From Microvirgula aerodenitrificans DSM 15089 (GTDB taxonomy: Bacteria; Pseudomonadota; Gammaproteobacteria; Burkholderiales; Aquaspirillaceae): 64,000 nucleotides of DNA. The stretch is from contig NZ_JHVK01000017.1 of the NCBI RefSeq assembly GCF_000620105.1, positions 23,582-87,581 of the forward strand, given 5' to 3'. The first letter of the stretch is position 1, and every line of letters begins with the position of its first letter. Below are positions 18,271 to 25,980 of this stretch, in pieces. The position numbers were made by a program, and so were the translations under genes. The notes under the pieces are model-generated. The model did no database searches and was not told the DNA's origin. It saw only the letters and a program-made list of their open reading frames with translations.

Positions 18271-18444
18271 CTAAAGAGGGAGGGACTTTGCTGGCGGAAT
18301 GCGCAGGTCGTCAAGCGCATGGGCATTGTTGAGCATCCTAAGCTTTCGACGAGCCACGTTCTGGATTTCCGCCGGCAGCTGTCGGGAGATCTCCCCGAGT
18401 CAGATCTTGCCGGTCTCCTTGTCGATGAAGTTGTGGATCGCCAT
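18271..18444 (-). pseudogene. RelE/HigB-like toxin remnant with in-frame stop
   Basis: From the ATG at 18444 the minus strand reads MAIHNFIDKETGKI, then TGA, then LGEISRQLPAEIQNVARRKL, RMLNNAHALDDLRIPPA and a second stop. This is the N-terminal half of the RelE/ParE-superfamily HigB toxins, whose usual form is I-x-x-F-x-D-K-E-T-x-x-I-(W/F)...LP..IQ..ALRKL..L..A..L.DLR.PP. The TGA stands where a Trp/Phe codon is normal, and the C-terminal ~35 residues with the catalytic basic residues are missing. No antitoxin gene follows; the beta-lactamase begins instead. Confidence 0.7.
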
Positions 18445-18609
18445 GCGTGGAATATAACGCGGGGCGTTATCCCGTCAATGCTGGCGCAAGACGGCACGGC
18501 AAGACCGCCGCGGAGGGAAAAGTCACTGAAATCCTGCCCATGGTTAGCTTCACCGCCCGGGTTGCACACTGCTGCAACTGAACACCTTGTTCGCAACCAG
18601 GAGCTGACC

Positions 18610-19821
18610 ATGCAAGACCGAATGCCCTCGATTGACTCACCGGACGGCCTGTTCCACGACGGCAATCCGTTTACCGGCGAGATGGGCACCATCGTGACCT
18701 CCGCACACCTGAACGATGTGCAGTCGGGCATCCAGGACCTGCAGACCGAGGCGATCACGCTGCTGGCCGCTGCCGGCATGCAGCCGGAGCCGGCGCGGAA
18801 AAACCAGTGGCTGCAGGCGCTGAAGGCGCTGTTCCTCGGCCGGGACGACAAGGCGCGCGACAGCGCCGCGCTGGACGGGCACCCGGCCGCGTACTTCGCC
18901 AGGGCCAGCGACCAGGCCGCCGGTCTGCCGTTGCTGTTTCCGCTGTGGTGCCCGAACCGCGCCGCCATTCCGGCCGGCTATGCGCCGGCCGACGGCCAGC
19001 CCCTGGCGCGCAGCCTGTACCCGGATGCCTGGGCCGGCATCGTCGCCGGCAATGTGCCGGTGGCCACCGACGCCGCCTGGCTGGCCACGCCGACCGAGCG
19101 CGGCAAGTTCACGGCGGGGGATGGGGCGGGCACGTTCCGGCTGCCGGATTACAACGGCAAGTCGGCGGGGAGCTTGGGCGCGCTGTTCATGCGCGGGGAT
19201 GGGGCGCTGTCGGCTGGGGCTGACGGCATGATTCAGGGGGATGCGATCCGCAATATTGTCGGTGAGTATTGCGACGATATTTTCAGACGGTCGTCCCGGG
19301 CGACCGGGCCGTTCGTCGAGGGGACGCAGGCCACAACGACTGGTGCAGGTGGTTCGACTGGAGCCTCCTACTCGCTGAAATTTGACGCGTCCCGCCAGGT
19401 GCCGACAGCTCCGGAAAACCGCCCGCTTAACGTCACCGGCTGCTGGGTCATCCGCCTGTTCGGCGCGGTGGTCAATCCCGGTGCAGCCGATGCGGCGCAA
19501 CTGGCGACCGAGGTCAGCAAGCTGGGGGCGGACAAGGTGCCGTGGACTGCATTTCAGGGCTCGCTGGTCACAAACGGTTATCGGCGATTGCCCGGTGGAG
19601 ATATTGAGCAATGGGGCAGTGTCTCTGTGCCGGGTGGAACTCAGGTTACGGTGACATTCCCCATTGCATTCCCATCCGCATTGTTCAATGTACAGGTCAC
19701 GCGTGATGGACTGGCCGGCAATGCGCCGACGGTAAACCCGCCGTTCGACACGACCCGATGCGCGATTTTCAACGGGTCGACGACAACCCAGATTCTCTAT
19801 TGGAGGGCAATCGGAAAATGA
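18610..19821 (+). CDS. Phage tail fibre protein (tail-collar type)
   Basis: 403 aa; AGGAG lies 6 nt before the ATG at 18610. The N-terminal half has PDGLFHDGNPFTGEMGTIVTSAHLNDVQ, typical of tail-fibre attachment regions. The middle has collar-like YAPADGQPLARSLYPDAWAGI and GTFRLPDYNGK. The end YRRLPGGDIEQWGSVSVPGG resembles the gp53-like receptor-tip domain. It is followed, with a 4-nt overlap, by a tail-fibre assembly gene. No other phage structural gene, integrase or lysis gene is in view, so this is an orphan host-recognition cassette. Confidence 0.85.
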   Translation: MQDRMPSIDSPDGLFHDGNPFTGEMGTIVTSAHLNDVQSGIQDLQTEAITLLAAAGMQPEPARKNQWLQALKALFLGRDDKARDSAALDGHPAAYFARASDQAAGLPLLFPLWCPNRAAIPAGYAPADGQPLARSLYPDAWAGIVAGNVPVATDAAWLATPTERGKFTAGDGAGTFRLPDYNGKSAGSLGALFMRGDGALSAGADGMIQGDAIRNIVGEYCDDIFRRSSRATGPFVEGTQATTTGAGGSTGASYSLKFDASRQVPTAPENRPLNVTGCWVIRLFGAVVNPGAADAAQLATEVSKLGADKVPWTAFQGSLVTNGYRRLPGGDIEQWGSVSVPGGTQVTVTFPIAFPSALFNVQVTRDGLAGNAPTVNPPFDTTRCAIFNGSTTTQILYWRAIGK

Positions 19822-20239
19822 GCATCATGCTGTATTCCGCGCAGGCTGGTGGTTTCTACGACCGCGAAATCCATGGCGACGCCATCCCTGCCGACGCAAT
19901 CGAAATCACCCGCGACGAGCATACCGCCCTGCTCACCGGCCAATCCGCCGGCCAGTGCATCGAGGCCGACGAACATGGCCACCCGGTGCTGCGCGATGCC
20001 CCGGCACCGGATGACAATGCGCCGCCCGCGCCCGTCGCGATGCCCTGATCACCGCGACCGACTACCTGCTGATGCCGGACTACCCGGTCAGCGCCGGGCA
20101 ACTGGCCGAAGTCCGTGCCTATCGCCAGGCACTGCGCGACCTGCCGCTGCAGCCGGCCTTTCCGCAGGCAATCGACTGGCCGGCACTGCCGGCAGGCTAT
20201 GCGGCGGACGAGGCCGCCGCGCAAGCCAGCGCGATATAG
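19818..20239 (+). pseudogene. Tail fibre assembly chaperone, frameshifted
   Basis: The first frame (ATG at 19818, overlapping the fibre stop) gives 76 residues beginning MSIMLYSAQAGGFYDREIHG, a typical fibre-assembly N-terminus, and stops at 20048. Directly after, in another frame, the sequence reads ARRDALITATDYLLMPDYP and AYRQALRDLPLQPAFP, the family's conserved C-terminal half, to a stop at 20239. One frameshift near 20000-20040, probably with a small deletion because the linker is short, has split the gene. No ribosome site serves the second part. The 3' end overlaps the DUF1801 gene on the other strand. Confidence 0.8.
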
Positions 20240-20559
20240 TCCGCGACATGCCTGTCCGCCATATCTTCCAGCTGTTGCAGCTTGATATGGCGGCGCAGTT
20301 TCCCCTGTCCCTCCAGCATGTGGAACGGGTCCGGCAGCGAGGCACCGGCGCTGAATTCCAGCGTGACGTGGTTCGCATACGAGAACACGCCGCAGAACGA
20401 GCGGGTAGTGGAAAACAGGATGCCGCCATACTTGACCTCCTCGCTCACCCCGTCGCCCGCGGCGAGGGCGAGGTGTCTGACCTGCTGCACGATGGCGTGG
20501 TTGCGCTCGCTGACGAGGCGGATGTCCTGCAGCAGGGTCTGGATTCTGTCGGTGTTCAT
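20197..20559 (-). CDS. DUF1801 (YdhG-like) domain protein
   Basis: 120 aa: VKYGGILFSTTRSFCGVFSYANHVTLEFSAGASLPDPFHMLEGQGKLRRHIKLQQLEDM is the DUF1801 fold seen in small YdhG-like cytosolic proteins of unknown biochemical role. No signal or membrane segment. It lies 67 bp downstream of the MFS exporter on the same strand and could be co-transcribed. Its last 14 codons overlap the decayed tail-fibre chaperone, which suggests the phage fragment landed at its 3' end. Confidence 0.75.
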   Translation of the reverse strand: MNTDRIQTLLQDIRLVSERNHAIVQQVRHLALAAGDGVSEEVKYGGILFSTTRSFCGVFSYANHVTLEFSAGASLPDPFHMLEGQGKLRRHIKLQQLEDMADRHVADYIALACAAASSAA

Positions 20560-20626
20560 GAGTGGCCCGGGGTCGATGGCATCCGCGCATCATAAACGGG
20601 CGCCGGTGCCCTTGCCGAGGCCCGGC

Positions 20627-22144
20627 TCATTCCCGGAATGTCCGCTGCAGCAGGATGATCAGTACCAGAACGGCCGCCACGCCGGTTTCGAGCCGGAAAA
20701 AATCCTGACAGGACAGCAGCATCGCCTGTTGCACCAGCTCGCCGACCAGCAGCGCCAGCCGCTGCTCCTGCCCGAGTTGCGGCAGCAGTTGCTGCAGGTG
20801 GTCCATGGCTTCCGTGAACCGCGGGGCATGCCAGGAAAAGCCCTCGGACAGCCGCTGGTAATGCAGGGCATTGCGTGCCTGCAGAAATACGGTGCTCAGC
20901 GCCACACCCATGGAAATGGCCAGTTGCCGGACGATGTTCTTGGTCTGGTAGGCGTGGGCGAACTGCGCCGGCCGGACCTCGCGGAAGGTGCCTTGCGCCA
21001 CCGCCATGATGAACAGCGACATGAAGCCGCCGTTCAGCAGCAGGATTGCGGTCAGTTGCCACAGCGTCATGCCGGGATGGATCATGCTGGTCATCAGCAG
21101 GCCATAGGCCGCCAGCAGCGCGCAGGCGATCAGCAGCATGATGCGAAGCCCGGGCGCCCGCCGCCGGAACAGCAGGGCGGCGTAAACGGTGGCGAACAGC
21201 ATGCCGGCCAGAAAGCTGACCGAGAGCAGCTGCCCGGAAGTCGGGACATCAAAGCCCAGTGCCTGCTGCACCATGACCGGCAGGATATAGCTGTTGGCGG
21301 ATACCAGCAGATAGCAGCAGAAATAGAAAAACAGCCCCAGCACATAGCGCAATTGCGCCAGCGAACGCCAGCTGTAAACCAGGCGGGCATTGCCGCCCTG
21401 CAGGCGGATCGCCACCAGTGCCGCCATGCCGCACAGCGCCAGGATCATCAGCAGCTGTTGTGCCTGGCCGAAAAAATCATACGGTGTCTGCTGGATCAGC
21501 CATTGCAATGCCAGCACTGCCGCTGCCAGCCAGGCCAGCGCGTGCGGGGTGGACGACGAGGGGCGTGGCCGTCGCGCCCGCAGACTCAGCATACGGGTGG
21601 CCGGCAGGGCCAGGGCCAGCCACGGCAGGATGCCCCAGAAGATCCAGCGCCAGTCCAGATGGCGCAGCGCCTGACTGCCGAGCAGGGGGCCGAACGCGGA
21701 ACCCAGCATCAGCGCATAACCAAAGCACAGCAGGCCGAGTATCTTGCGTTTGTCCTGCAATCGGTCGACTTCGACCCGCGCGGCGGTAAAAAACACCGCG
21801 CCGCCCAGCCCCTGCACCGCCCGGCCGAGAATGAAGGCCGCCGGCGTGCTGGCGCAGGCGCAGAGCACGGCGCCAAGCCCGAACAGCAGCAGCGAGCCCT
21901 GCACGAACCGGCGCGGCCCCAGCCAGTAACTGCAGCGCTGGTGGTTGAACAGCACCACAATCGCCGTGCTCGCATAGGCCATGGCTGCGTAGCTGAATTC
22001 TTCAGGCGCGGCGCCGATGCCGCCCATGACGGCGCTGGCCGCGAAATTCAGCATGCCGTTCTGAATGAATTCCAGACTGGCTACCAGCATGATGGCGAAC
22101 AGGTAACGGCGGGGAGGCTGAAAATGACTGCGGGAGTCGAACAT
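20627..22144 (-). CDS. MFS efflux transporter (DHA2-like, about 14 membrane segments)
   Basis: 505 aa, strongly hydrophobic, with an MFS arrangement. ILGRAVQGLGGAVFFTAARV is the motif-C-like region, and RVEVDRLQDKRK forms a basic loop after TM5. Length and predicted segment number fit the 14-TMS drug:H+ antiporter group, with a truncated C-terminal loop. The start at 22144 has only a weak ribosome site. Divergent from a LysR gene with 86 bp between them. The substrate is likely an amphipathic compound but is not readable. Confidence 0.82.
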   Translation of the reverse strand: MFDSRSHFQPPRRYLFAIMLVASLEFIQNGMLNFAASAVMGGIGAAPEEFSYAAMAYASTAIVVLFNHQRCSYWLGPRRFVQGSLLLFGLGAVLCACASTPAAFILGRAVQGLGGAVFFTAARVEVDRLQDKRKILGLLCFGYALMLGSAFGPLLGSQALRHLDWRWIFWGILPWLALALPATRMLSLRARRPRPSSSTPHALAWLAAAVLALQWLIQQTPYDFFGQAQQLLMILALCGMAALVAIRLQGGNARLVYSWRSLAQLRYVLGLFFYFCCYLLVSANSYILPVMVQQALGFDVPTSGQLLSVSFLAGMLFATVYAALLFRRRAPGLRIMLLIACALLAAYGLLMTSMIHPGMTLWQLTAILLLNGGFMSLFIMAVAQGTFREVRPAQFAHAYQTKNIVRQLAISMGVALSTVFLQARNALHYQRLSEGFSWHAPRFTEAMDHLQQLLPQLGQEQRLALLVGELVQQAMLLSCQDFFRLETGVAAVLVLIILLQRTFRE

Positions 22145-22217
22145 GCCGGCGGGTGACGAGTAATGAATTCACCAGTGTAGGGAGTCCGGATAAAGTAATA
22201 AAATCAATACTCATCAT

Positions 22218-22229
22218 GTAATATATTAC
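22218..22229. promoter_or_regulatory. 12-bp palindrome abutting the LysR start codon
   Basis: GTAATATATTAC is a perfect palindrome ending one base before the LysR ATG (22231), inside the 86-bp MFS-LysR spacer. It is a candidate autoregulatory site. The same bases would be the ribosome-binding position of the LysR gene and contain no Shine-Dalgarno sequence. Confidence 0.5.
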
Positions 22230-22230
22230 T

Positions 22231-23208
22231 ATGAATAATATCAATCCCGTGCAGTTGCGGCGGCTGGATCTGAACAGTCTGGTGGTGCTGCACACCCTGT
22301 TGACGACCTGCAGTGTCAGCGCCAGCGCGGAGAAACTCTGCCTCGGACAACCGGCGGTCAGCCATATCCTCAAGCGCCTGCGGCAGCGGACCGGGGACCC
22401 GCTGCTGTACCGCCATGGCCGGGGCATGGTGCTGACGCCGCTGGCCGCGTCATTGCTGCAGCCGCTGACGCAGTGGCTGCAACAGGGCCAGCAATTGTTG
22501 CAGCCGCAGGCTTTCGATCCGGCAACGGCGCAGGCAAAGGTACGGCTGGCCATGCCGGATCTGCTGGAAGTCGCCCTGTTGCCGGCCCTGATCATCCAGT
22601 TGCAGGACTGCGCGCCCGGCCTGCAGCTGGAAGTGCAGGCCATGTCATCCGCCGAGGTCGGGCAGGCGCTGGAAAGCCAGCGCATCGACTGCGCGATCGG
22701 CTATTTCCCGCATCTGACATCCCGGCTGCGGCGGCAAACGCTGCTGGTCAGCCGTTTTGTCTGTCTGCACCATCAGGACCGGCTGCATCTGCCGGCGACC
22801 TTGTGCGCGGCGGACCTGGCCGATGTGCCGCATGTCTACACGTCCTATGCCGGCGACAGCGCCAGCATGGTTGACGACTATCTGCACCAGCATGGCCTGC
22901 AACGGCGGATTCTGGCCAGCATGGCCAGCCTGCTGGCCATTCCCGTCTTGCTGGAGCAGTTGCCGGCGGTATCGGTGCTGCCCGACGTGATCGGACAGGT
23001 CGTCAGCCAGCGCAGCCACGGCCTGCAGCTGAAGCCGATCGCCGATGCGGACCTGTCCATCGGGGTCGAACTGTTGTGGCATCCCGGGCTGGAGGCGGAC
23101 CCGCTACAGGCATTCCTGCGGCAGCAGATCTGCAGTCAGGCTGCGCTGCTGCAAGCGTCGCTCGACCGGGCCGGGGCGGCTTACAGCTGCGACAGGTCTT
23201 CCAGATAG
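22231..23208 (+). CDS. LysR-family regulator (NodD/NahR-like branch), divergent from MFS exporter
   Basis: 325 aa. The HTH is preceded by LRRLDLNSLVVLHTLLTTCSVSASAEKLCLGQPAVSHILKRLRQRTGDPLLYRHGRGMVLTPLA, typical of the NodD/NahR/LinR subgroup that controls aromatic or efflux genes. An effector domain follows. There is no ribosome site before the ATG; a palindrome takes its place. No good alternative start exists without losing the HTH, so leaderless or weak initiation is possible. Probably controls the divergent MFS gene. Confidence 0.88.
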   Translation: MNNINPVQLRRLDLNSLVVLHTLLTTCSVSASAEKLCLGQPAVSHILKRLRQRTGDPLLYRHGRGMVLTPLAASLLQPLTQWLQQGQQLLQPQAFDPATAQAKVRLAMPDLLEVALLPALIIQLQDCAPGLQLEVQAMSSAEVGQALESQRIDCAIGYFPHLTSRLRRQTLLVSRFVCLHHQDRLHLPATLCAADLADVPHVYTSYAGDSASMVDDYLHQHGLQRRILASMASLLAIPVLLEQLPAVSVLPDVIGQVVSQRSHGLQLKPIADADLSIGVELLWHPGLEADPLQAFLRQQICSQAALLQASLDRAGAAYSCDRSSR

Positions 23209-23525
23209 CCGGTGCGCCGCAGCACGTCGGCGGCGGGCAGCCGGTATTGGGCATCCATCCACTCCGGATGGTTCGGGACCTGTGCCGAGAACGTCGACAG
23301 AAGCGCATCGGCGCCGCTCTCGGTGTAGGGCTGGTCGCGGATCCAGGTGTAGTCGGTGCGAACCGACGGCGTGAACGAGGTGTGCTCGCGCAGCATCAGC
23401 GTGCGGCCGAGGCCGATGCCGGCATGGGCGGTGGTGGCCTTGTAGCCGGCGACGCCGTCGCGATCATCCTGGTTGGCCCAGGAGCCGAACGGCTTGACCC
23501 AGACGGCGCGGTGCATTCTGTTCAT
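23181..23525 (-). pseudogene. Autotransporter beta-domain remnant, internally deleted
   Basis: From the ATG at 23525 (GGAG 6-7 nt upstream) comes a 114-aa frame. AVWVKPFGSWANQDD and GVAGYKA match the first strands of an autotransporter barrel. They are joined directly to GIGLGRTLMLREHTSF and TPSVRTDYTWIRDQPYTESGA, which normally lie ~100 residues later. The last ~38 residues (from STFSAQVPNHPEW) are not autotransporter-like. There is no signal peptide, no passenger and no terminal aromatic residue, so no functional barrel. It overlaps the LysR 3' end by 28 bp. The good ribosome site means a short chimeric peptide may still be made. Confidence 0.65.
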
Positions 23526-23563
23526 GTCGGGCTCCGGTTTATTCGAACGGTATAAGCGACTGG

Positions 23564-23620
23564 GACTGTAATGAAAAAATGACGGCTGGAACTGAGCGAA
23601 TCTGAGCAACGGCAACCCGG
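23564..23620 (-). repeat. 57-bp noncoding element, copy 1 (partner at 35387-35443)
   Basis: Aligns without gaps to 35387-35443 with about 48 of 57 positions identical. It contains CTGAGC repeated at 10-bp spacing (AACTGAGC, then AATCTGAGC). It lies 39 bp upstream of the autotransporter-remnant start; its partner lies 113 bp upstream of a DUF1508 gene, in the same orientation to the gene. Confidence 0.75.
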
Positions 23621-23721
23621 GTTAACACCGGAGAACAAGGGATAAAACATCGCGCCGGCGGTGAGGTCGCCCGCCCGGCCTTTTTTACCCGGTTATTTTC
23701 AGGTATCATGCTGATGTATTT

Positions 23722-23754
23722 CCGGATTATTAAATTATTGTTTTAATAATCCGG
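23722..23754. repeat. 13-bp perfect inverted repeat upstream of GNAT gene
   Basis: CCGGATTATTAAA (23722-23734) and TTTAATAATCCGG (23742-23754) with a 7-nt loop, in an AT-rich leader 35 bp before the acetyltransferase start. No T run follows, so an operator or mRNA leader hairpin is more likely than a terminator. Confidence 0.55.
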
Positions 23755-23789
23755 CAGATTTCCAATAAAAATTTGATTGCAGTCAGGTA

Positions 23790-24254
23790 ATGAAAATCGT
23801 CAGATTGTCCAGTCGTCCGGATCTGATCCCGGAGATTGTCAAACATTTGCACGCTGAATGGTCAGCTTTCACCAACTGGTCGAATCCGGAAAAAATCAGG
23901 CAGCGCTTTCTGAAGCGCAGCCAGCCGGAAACGGGAGAAACCTGTTTTGTCGCCCTCGGCGATGAAAAGAAACTCCTCGGTACCGCCAGCGTGCTGCAGC
24001 ATGAAATCAAGGAAATTCGCGAAGGCACTCACTGGATGAGTGAGGTGTATACCTGCCCGGACGCGCGCGGCAAGGGCATTGGTACCGCCCTGATCGAGAA
24101 ATGTGTGGATTATTGCCGGGCGCAGAATTTCAAGGATATTTATCTGTATACGCCGGACCAGCAGGCGCTGTACCGCAAGCATGGCTGGCGCGCCGTCAAG
24201 TCGATTGAATATGACGGCGAGCAGGTTTCCATCATGAAGCGCACGCTGGCCTGA
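23790..24254 (+). CDS. GNAT-family N-acetyltransferase
   Basis: 154 aa. The acetyl-CoA motif A is VYTCPDARGKGIGTALIEKCVDYCR (R-G-K-G-I-G), followed by IYLYTPDQQALYRKHGWRAV (motif B). The N-terminus is VRLSSRPDLIPEIVKHLHAEW. This resembles small YjhQ/YesJ-like GNAT enzymes; the acceptor is unknown. It is AT-richer than its neighbours and preceded by an inverted repeat, which hints at acquisition. Convergent with soxR (7 bp between stops). Confidence 0.88.
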   Translation: MKIVRLSSRPDLIPEIVKHLHAEWSAFTNWSNPEKIRQRFLKRSQPETGETCFVALGDEKKLLGTASVLQHEIKEIREGTHWMSEVYTCPDARGKGIGTALIEKCVDYCRAQNFKDIYLYTPDQQALYRKHGWRAVKSIEYDGEQVSIMKRTLA

Positions 24255-24261
24255 GTCGCCC

Positions 24262-24765
24262 TCAGCCCGGGTCGAGCAGACGCGGGCCGGCGCCTTCGCG
24301 CGACACCTCGTCGCCCGGGTTGCGCAGCGGGCAGTCGGTCAGCGACAGGCAGCCGCAGCCGATACAGGTGCCGAGCTGGTCGCGCAACCGCTGCAGCCGC
24401 GCGATCCGGTCATCCAGCACTTCGTGCCATCCGGCAGACAACTTCGCCCAGTCCGCCGCGCTGACCGGGCGGTCGTGCGGCAGGCAGGCCAGGTGTTCGC
24501 GGATTTCCGCCAGCGGAATCCCGGTGCGCTGCGCCACCTTGATCACCGCAATCAGCCGCAGGACCGCCCGGGGATAGCGGCGCTGGTTGCTGGCATTGCG
24601 CCGGCTGGTGATCAGGCCCTGGGCCTCATAGAAGTGCAGTGCGGACACGGCGATGCCGCTGCGGGCGGCAACCTCGCCGACACTGAGTTCGCGGGCGAAC
24701 TCTTCTGCCGTCATCGGCACGAAGGGCCCGGTGGACAGATCGCGTCGCACTGATCGCTTTGGCAT
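24262..24765 (-). CDS. soxR: Redox-sensing MerR-family regulator SoxR
   Basis: 167 aa from the ATG at 24765 (GGGAAA 6 nt upstream); another ATG at 24714 is in frame. The MerR HTH has [26 protein letters not shown] and [11 protein letters not shown]. The [2Fe-2S] cluster motif [12 protein letters not shown] is followed by PLRNPGD, diagnostic for SoxR. SoxR activates when its cluster is oxidised by redox-cycling drugs, phenazines or NO, acting on promoters with an over-long spacer. Such a promoter lies directly next door, driving the efflux operon; no soxS is in view, as in most bacteria outside the enterics. Confidence 0.96.
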   Translation of the reverse strand: MPKRSVRRDLSTGPFVPMTAEEFARELSVGEVAARSGIAVSALHFYEAQGLITSRRNASNQRRYPRAVLRLIAVIKVAQRTGIPLAEIREHLACLPHDRPVSAADWAKLSAGWHEVLDDRIARLQRLRDQLGTCIGCGCLSLTDCPLRNPGDEVSREGAGPRLLDPG

Positions 24766-24795
24766 GAAAAGTTTCCCGTTCCAGTATGTGGGCAC

Positions 24796-24826
24796 TTTAC
24801 CTCAAGCAAGGTTGAGGAAATAGAGT
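24796..24826 (+). promoter_or_regulatory. SoxR-regulated promoter with SoxR box
   Basis: The -35 is TTTACC (24796-24801) and the -10 is TAGAGT (24821-24826), separated by 19 bp, the over-long spacing typical of SoxR targets. Within it CCTCAAGCAAGGTTGAGG (24800-24817) matches the SoxR consensus palindrome at all but the four central bases and one neighbouring base. It drives the RND operon that starts at 24860, and lies 34 bp from the soxR start. Confidence 0.93.
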
Positions 24827-24859
24827 GCCGGCTACTGTTATGCCGAACGGAAGCCATTC

Positions 24860-25978
24860 ATGGTCGATCAACCCGATATCTCTCCCCGTCCACGCCTTTC
24901 CCGCGCCGCGCTGGGCCCCACCCTGGTCCTTGCCCTGCTTGCCGCTGGCCTGTCCGGCTGGCGCCAGTGGCGGCACCCTGCGTCCGCTCCGCAGCCGGCG
25001 ACACCGGTTGCCGTGGTCGCCACCGTGCTGCAGGCCGGCGATGCCCCCGCTGCGCTGGATGCGGTCGGTTCGCTGCGCGCAGTGCGCGAAGTGGTGCTGG
25101 CTCCGGAATCCGCCGGCCGGGTGACCGGTCTGCACTTTGCCTCGGGCACCCGGGTCGCGGCCGGCGACCTGCTGGTCCAGTTGTATGACGCGCCGGAGCG
25201 GGCCGATCGCGCTGCCGCGCTGGCGCGGGTCCGGCTGGCGCAGACCCTGCTGGCCCGCTCGCGGCTGCTGGTACCGACCGGTGCCGAGCCGAAAGAACTG
25301 CTGGAGCAGCATCAGGCCGAGCTGGATCAGGCGCAGGCCAGTGTGCAGCAGCTTGATGCGCGGATTGCGCAGAAGCAGATCCGGGCGCCGTTCCCCGGCG
25401 TGATTGGCGTGCGCCAGGCGGACCTTGGCCAGTACCTGAATCCCGGTGACGCCATTGCCGCCCTGGCGAATATTGACCGCCTGTACGTCGATTTCTCGAT
25501 CCCGCAGCAGGCCCTGGCGCAGGTGCGGGTCGGCGCCACGGTGCGCGTGGCGGCGGATGCCTGGCCGGGGCGGGCGTTTGTCGCCACGGTCAGTGCCATT
25601 GAGCCGCGGGTCGACCGCGATACGCGCAATCTCCGGCTGCAGGCGACGCTGGACAACGCCGGCGGCGCGCTGCGACCCGGCATGCATGTCAGCGCGGCCC
25701 TGCAATTGCCGCCGGAACGCCAGGCGCTGGTACTGCCGGCGACGGCAGTCCAGCTGTCGGCGGCCGGTGACAGCGTGGTGGCGATCCGTGGCGACCGGCC
25801 CCGGCAGGCGGGAACCGCCGAGCGGGTGGCAGTCACGCTGGGCCGGCGTATCGGTGACGACGTCGTGGTGACGCGCGGACTCCGCGCCGGCGATGTGGTG
25901 GTGACCGAGGGCCAGCTGCGCATCCAGCCCGGCGCGGCGCTGCGGGTCAGCCGGCTGGTCGGCGCGGGGGGGCACTGA
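24860..25978 (+). CDS. RND efflux periplasmic adaptor (MexH-like membrane fusion protein)
   Basis: 372 aa. N-terminal membrane anchor (~20-36), lipoyl half-motifs (VVLAPESAGRVTGLHFASGTRVAAGDLLVQL and IRAPFPGVIGVRQADLGQYLNPGD) flanking a short hairpin, then beta-barrel and membrane-proximal domains. It connects the inner-membrane RND pump to the outer-membrane channel. First gene of a three-gene operon behind the SoxR box; the pump gene follows 2 bp after its stop. MexGHI-OpmD of Pseudomonas, also SoxR-controlled, is the nearest functional precedent. Confidence 0.93.
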   Translation: MVDQPDISPRPRLSRAALGPTLVLALLAAGLSGWRQWRHPASAPQPATPVAVVATVLQAGDAPAALDAVGSLRAVREVVLAPESAGRVTGLHFASGTRVAAGDLLVQLYDAPERADRAAALARVRLAQTLLARSRLLVPTGAEPKELLEQHQAELDQAQASVQQLDARIAQKQIRAPFPGVIGVRQADLGQYLNPGDAIAALANIDRLYVDFSIPQQALAQVRVGATVRVAADAWPGRAFVATVSAIEPRVDRDTRNLRLQATLDNAGGALRPGMHVSAALQLPPERQALVLPATAVQLSAAGDSVVAIRGDRPRQAGTAERVAVTLGRRIGDDVVVTRGLRAGDVVVTEGQLRIQPGAALRVSRLVGAGGH

Positions 25979-25980
25979 GC

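Noticed and set aside
20282..22156. 624-aa open frame on the plus strand
   Set aside because: Antisense to the MFS transporter and DUF1801 genes; composition dominated by Gln/Arg/His with no domain.
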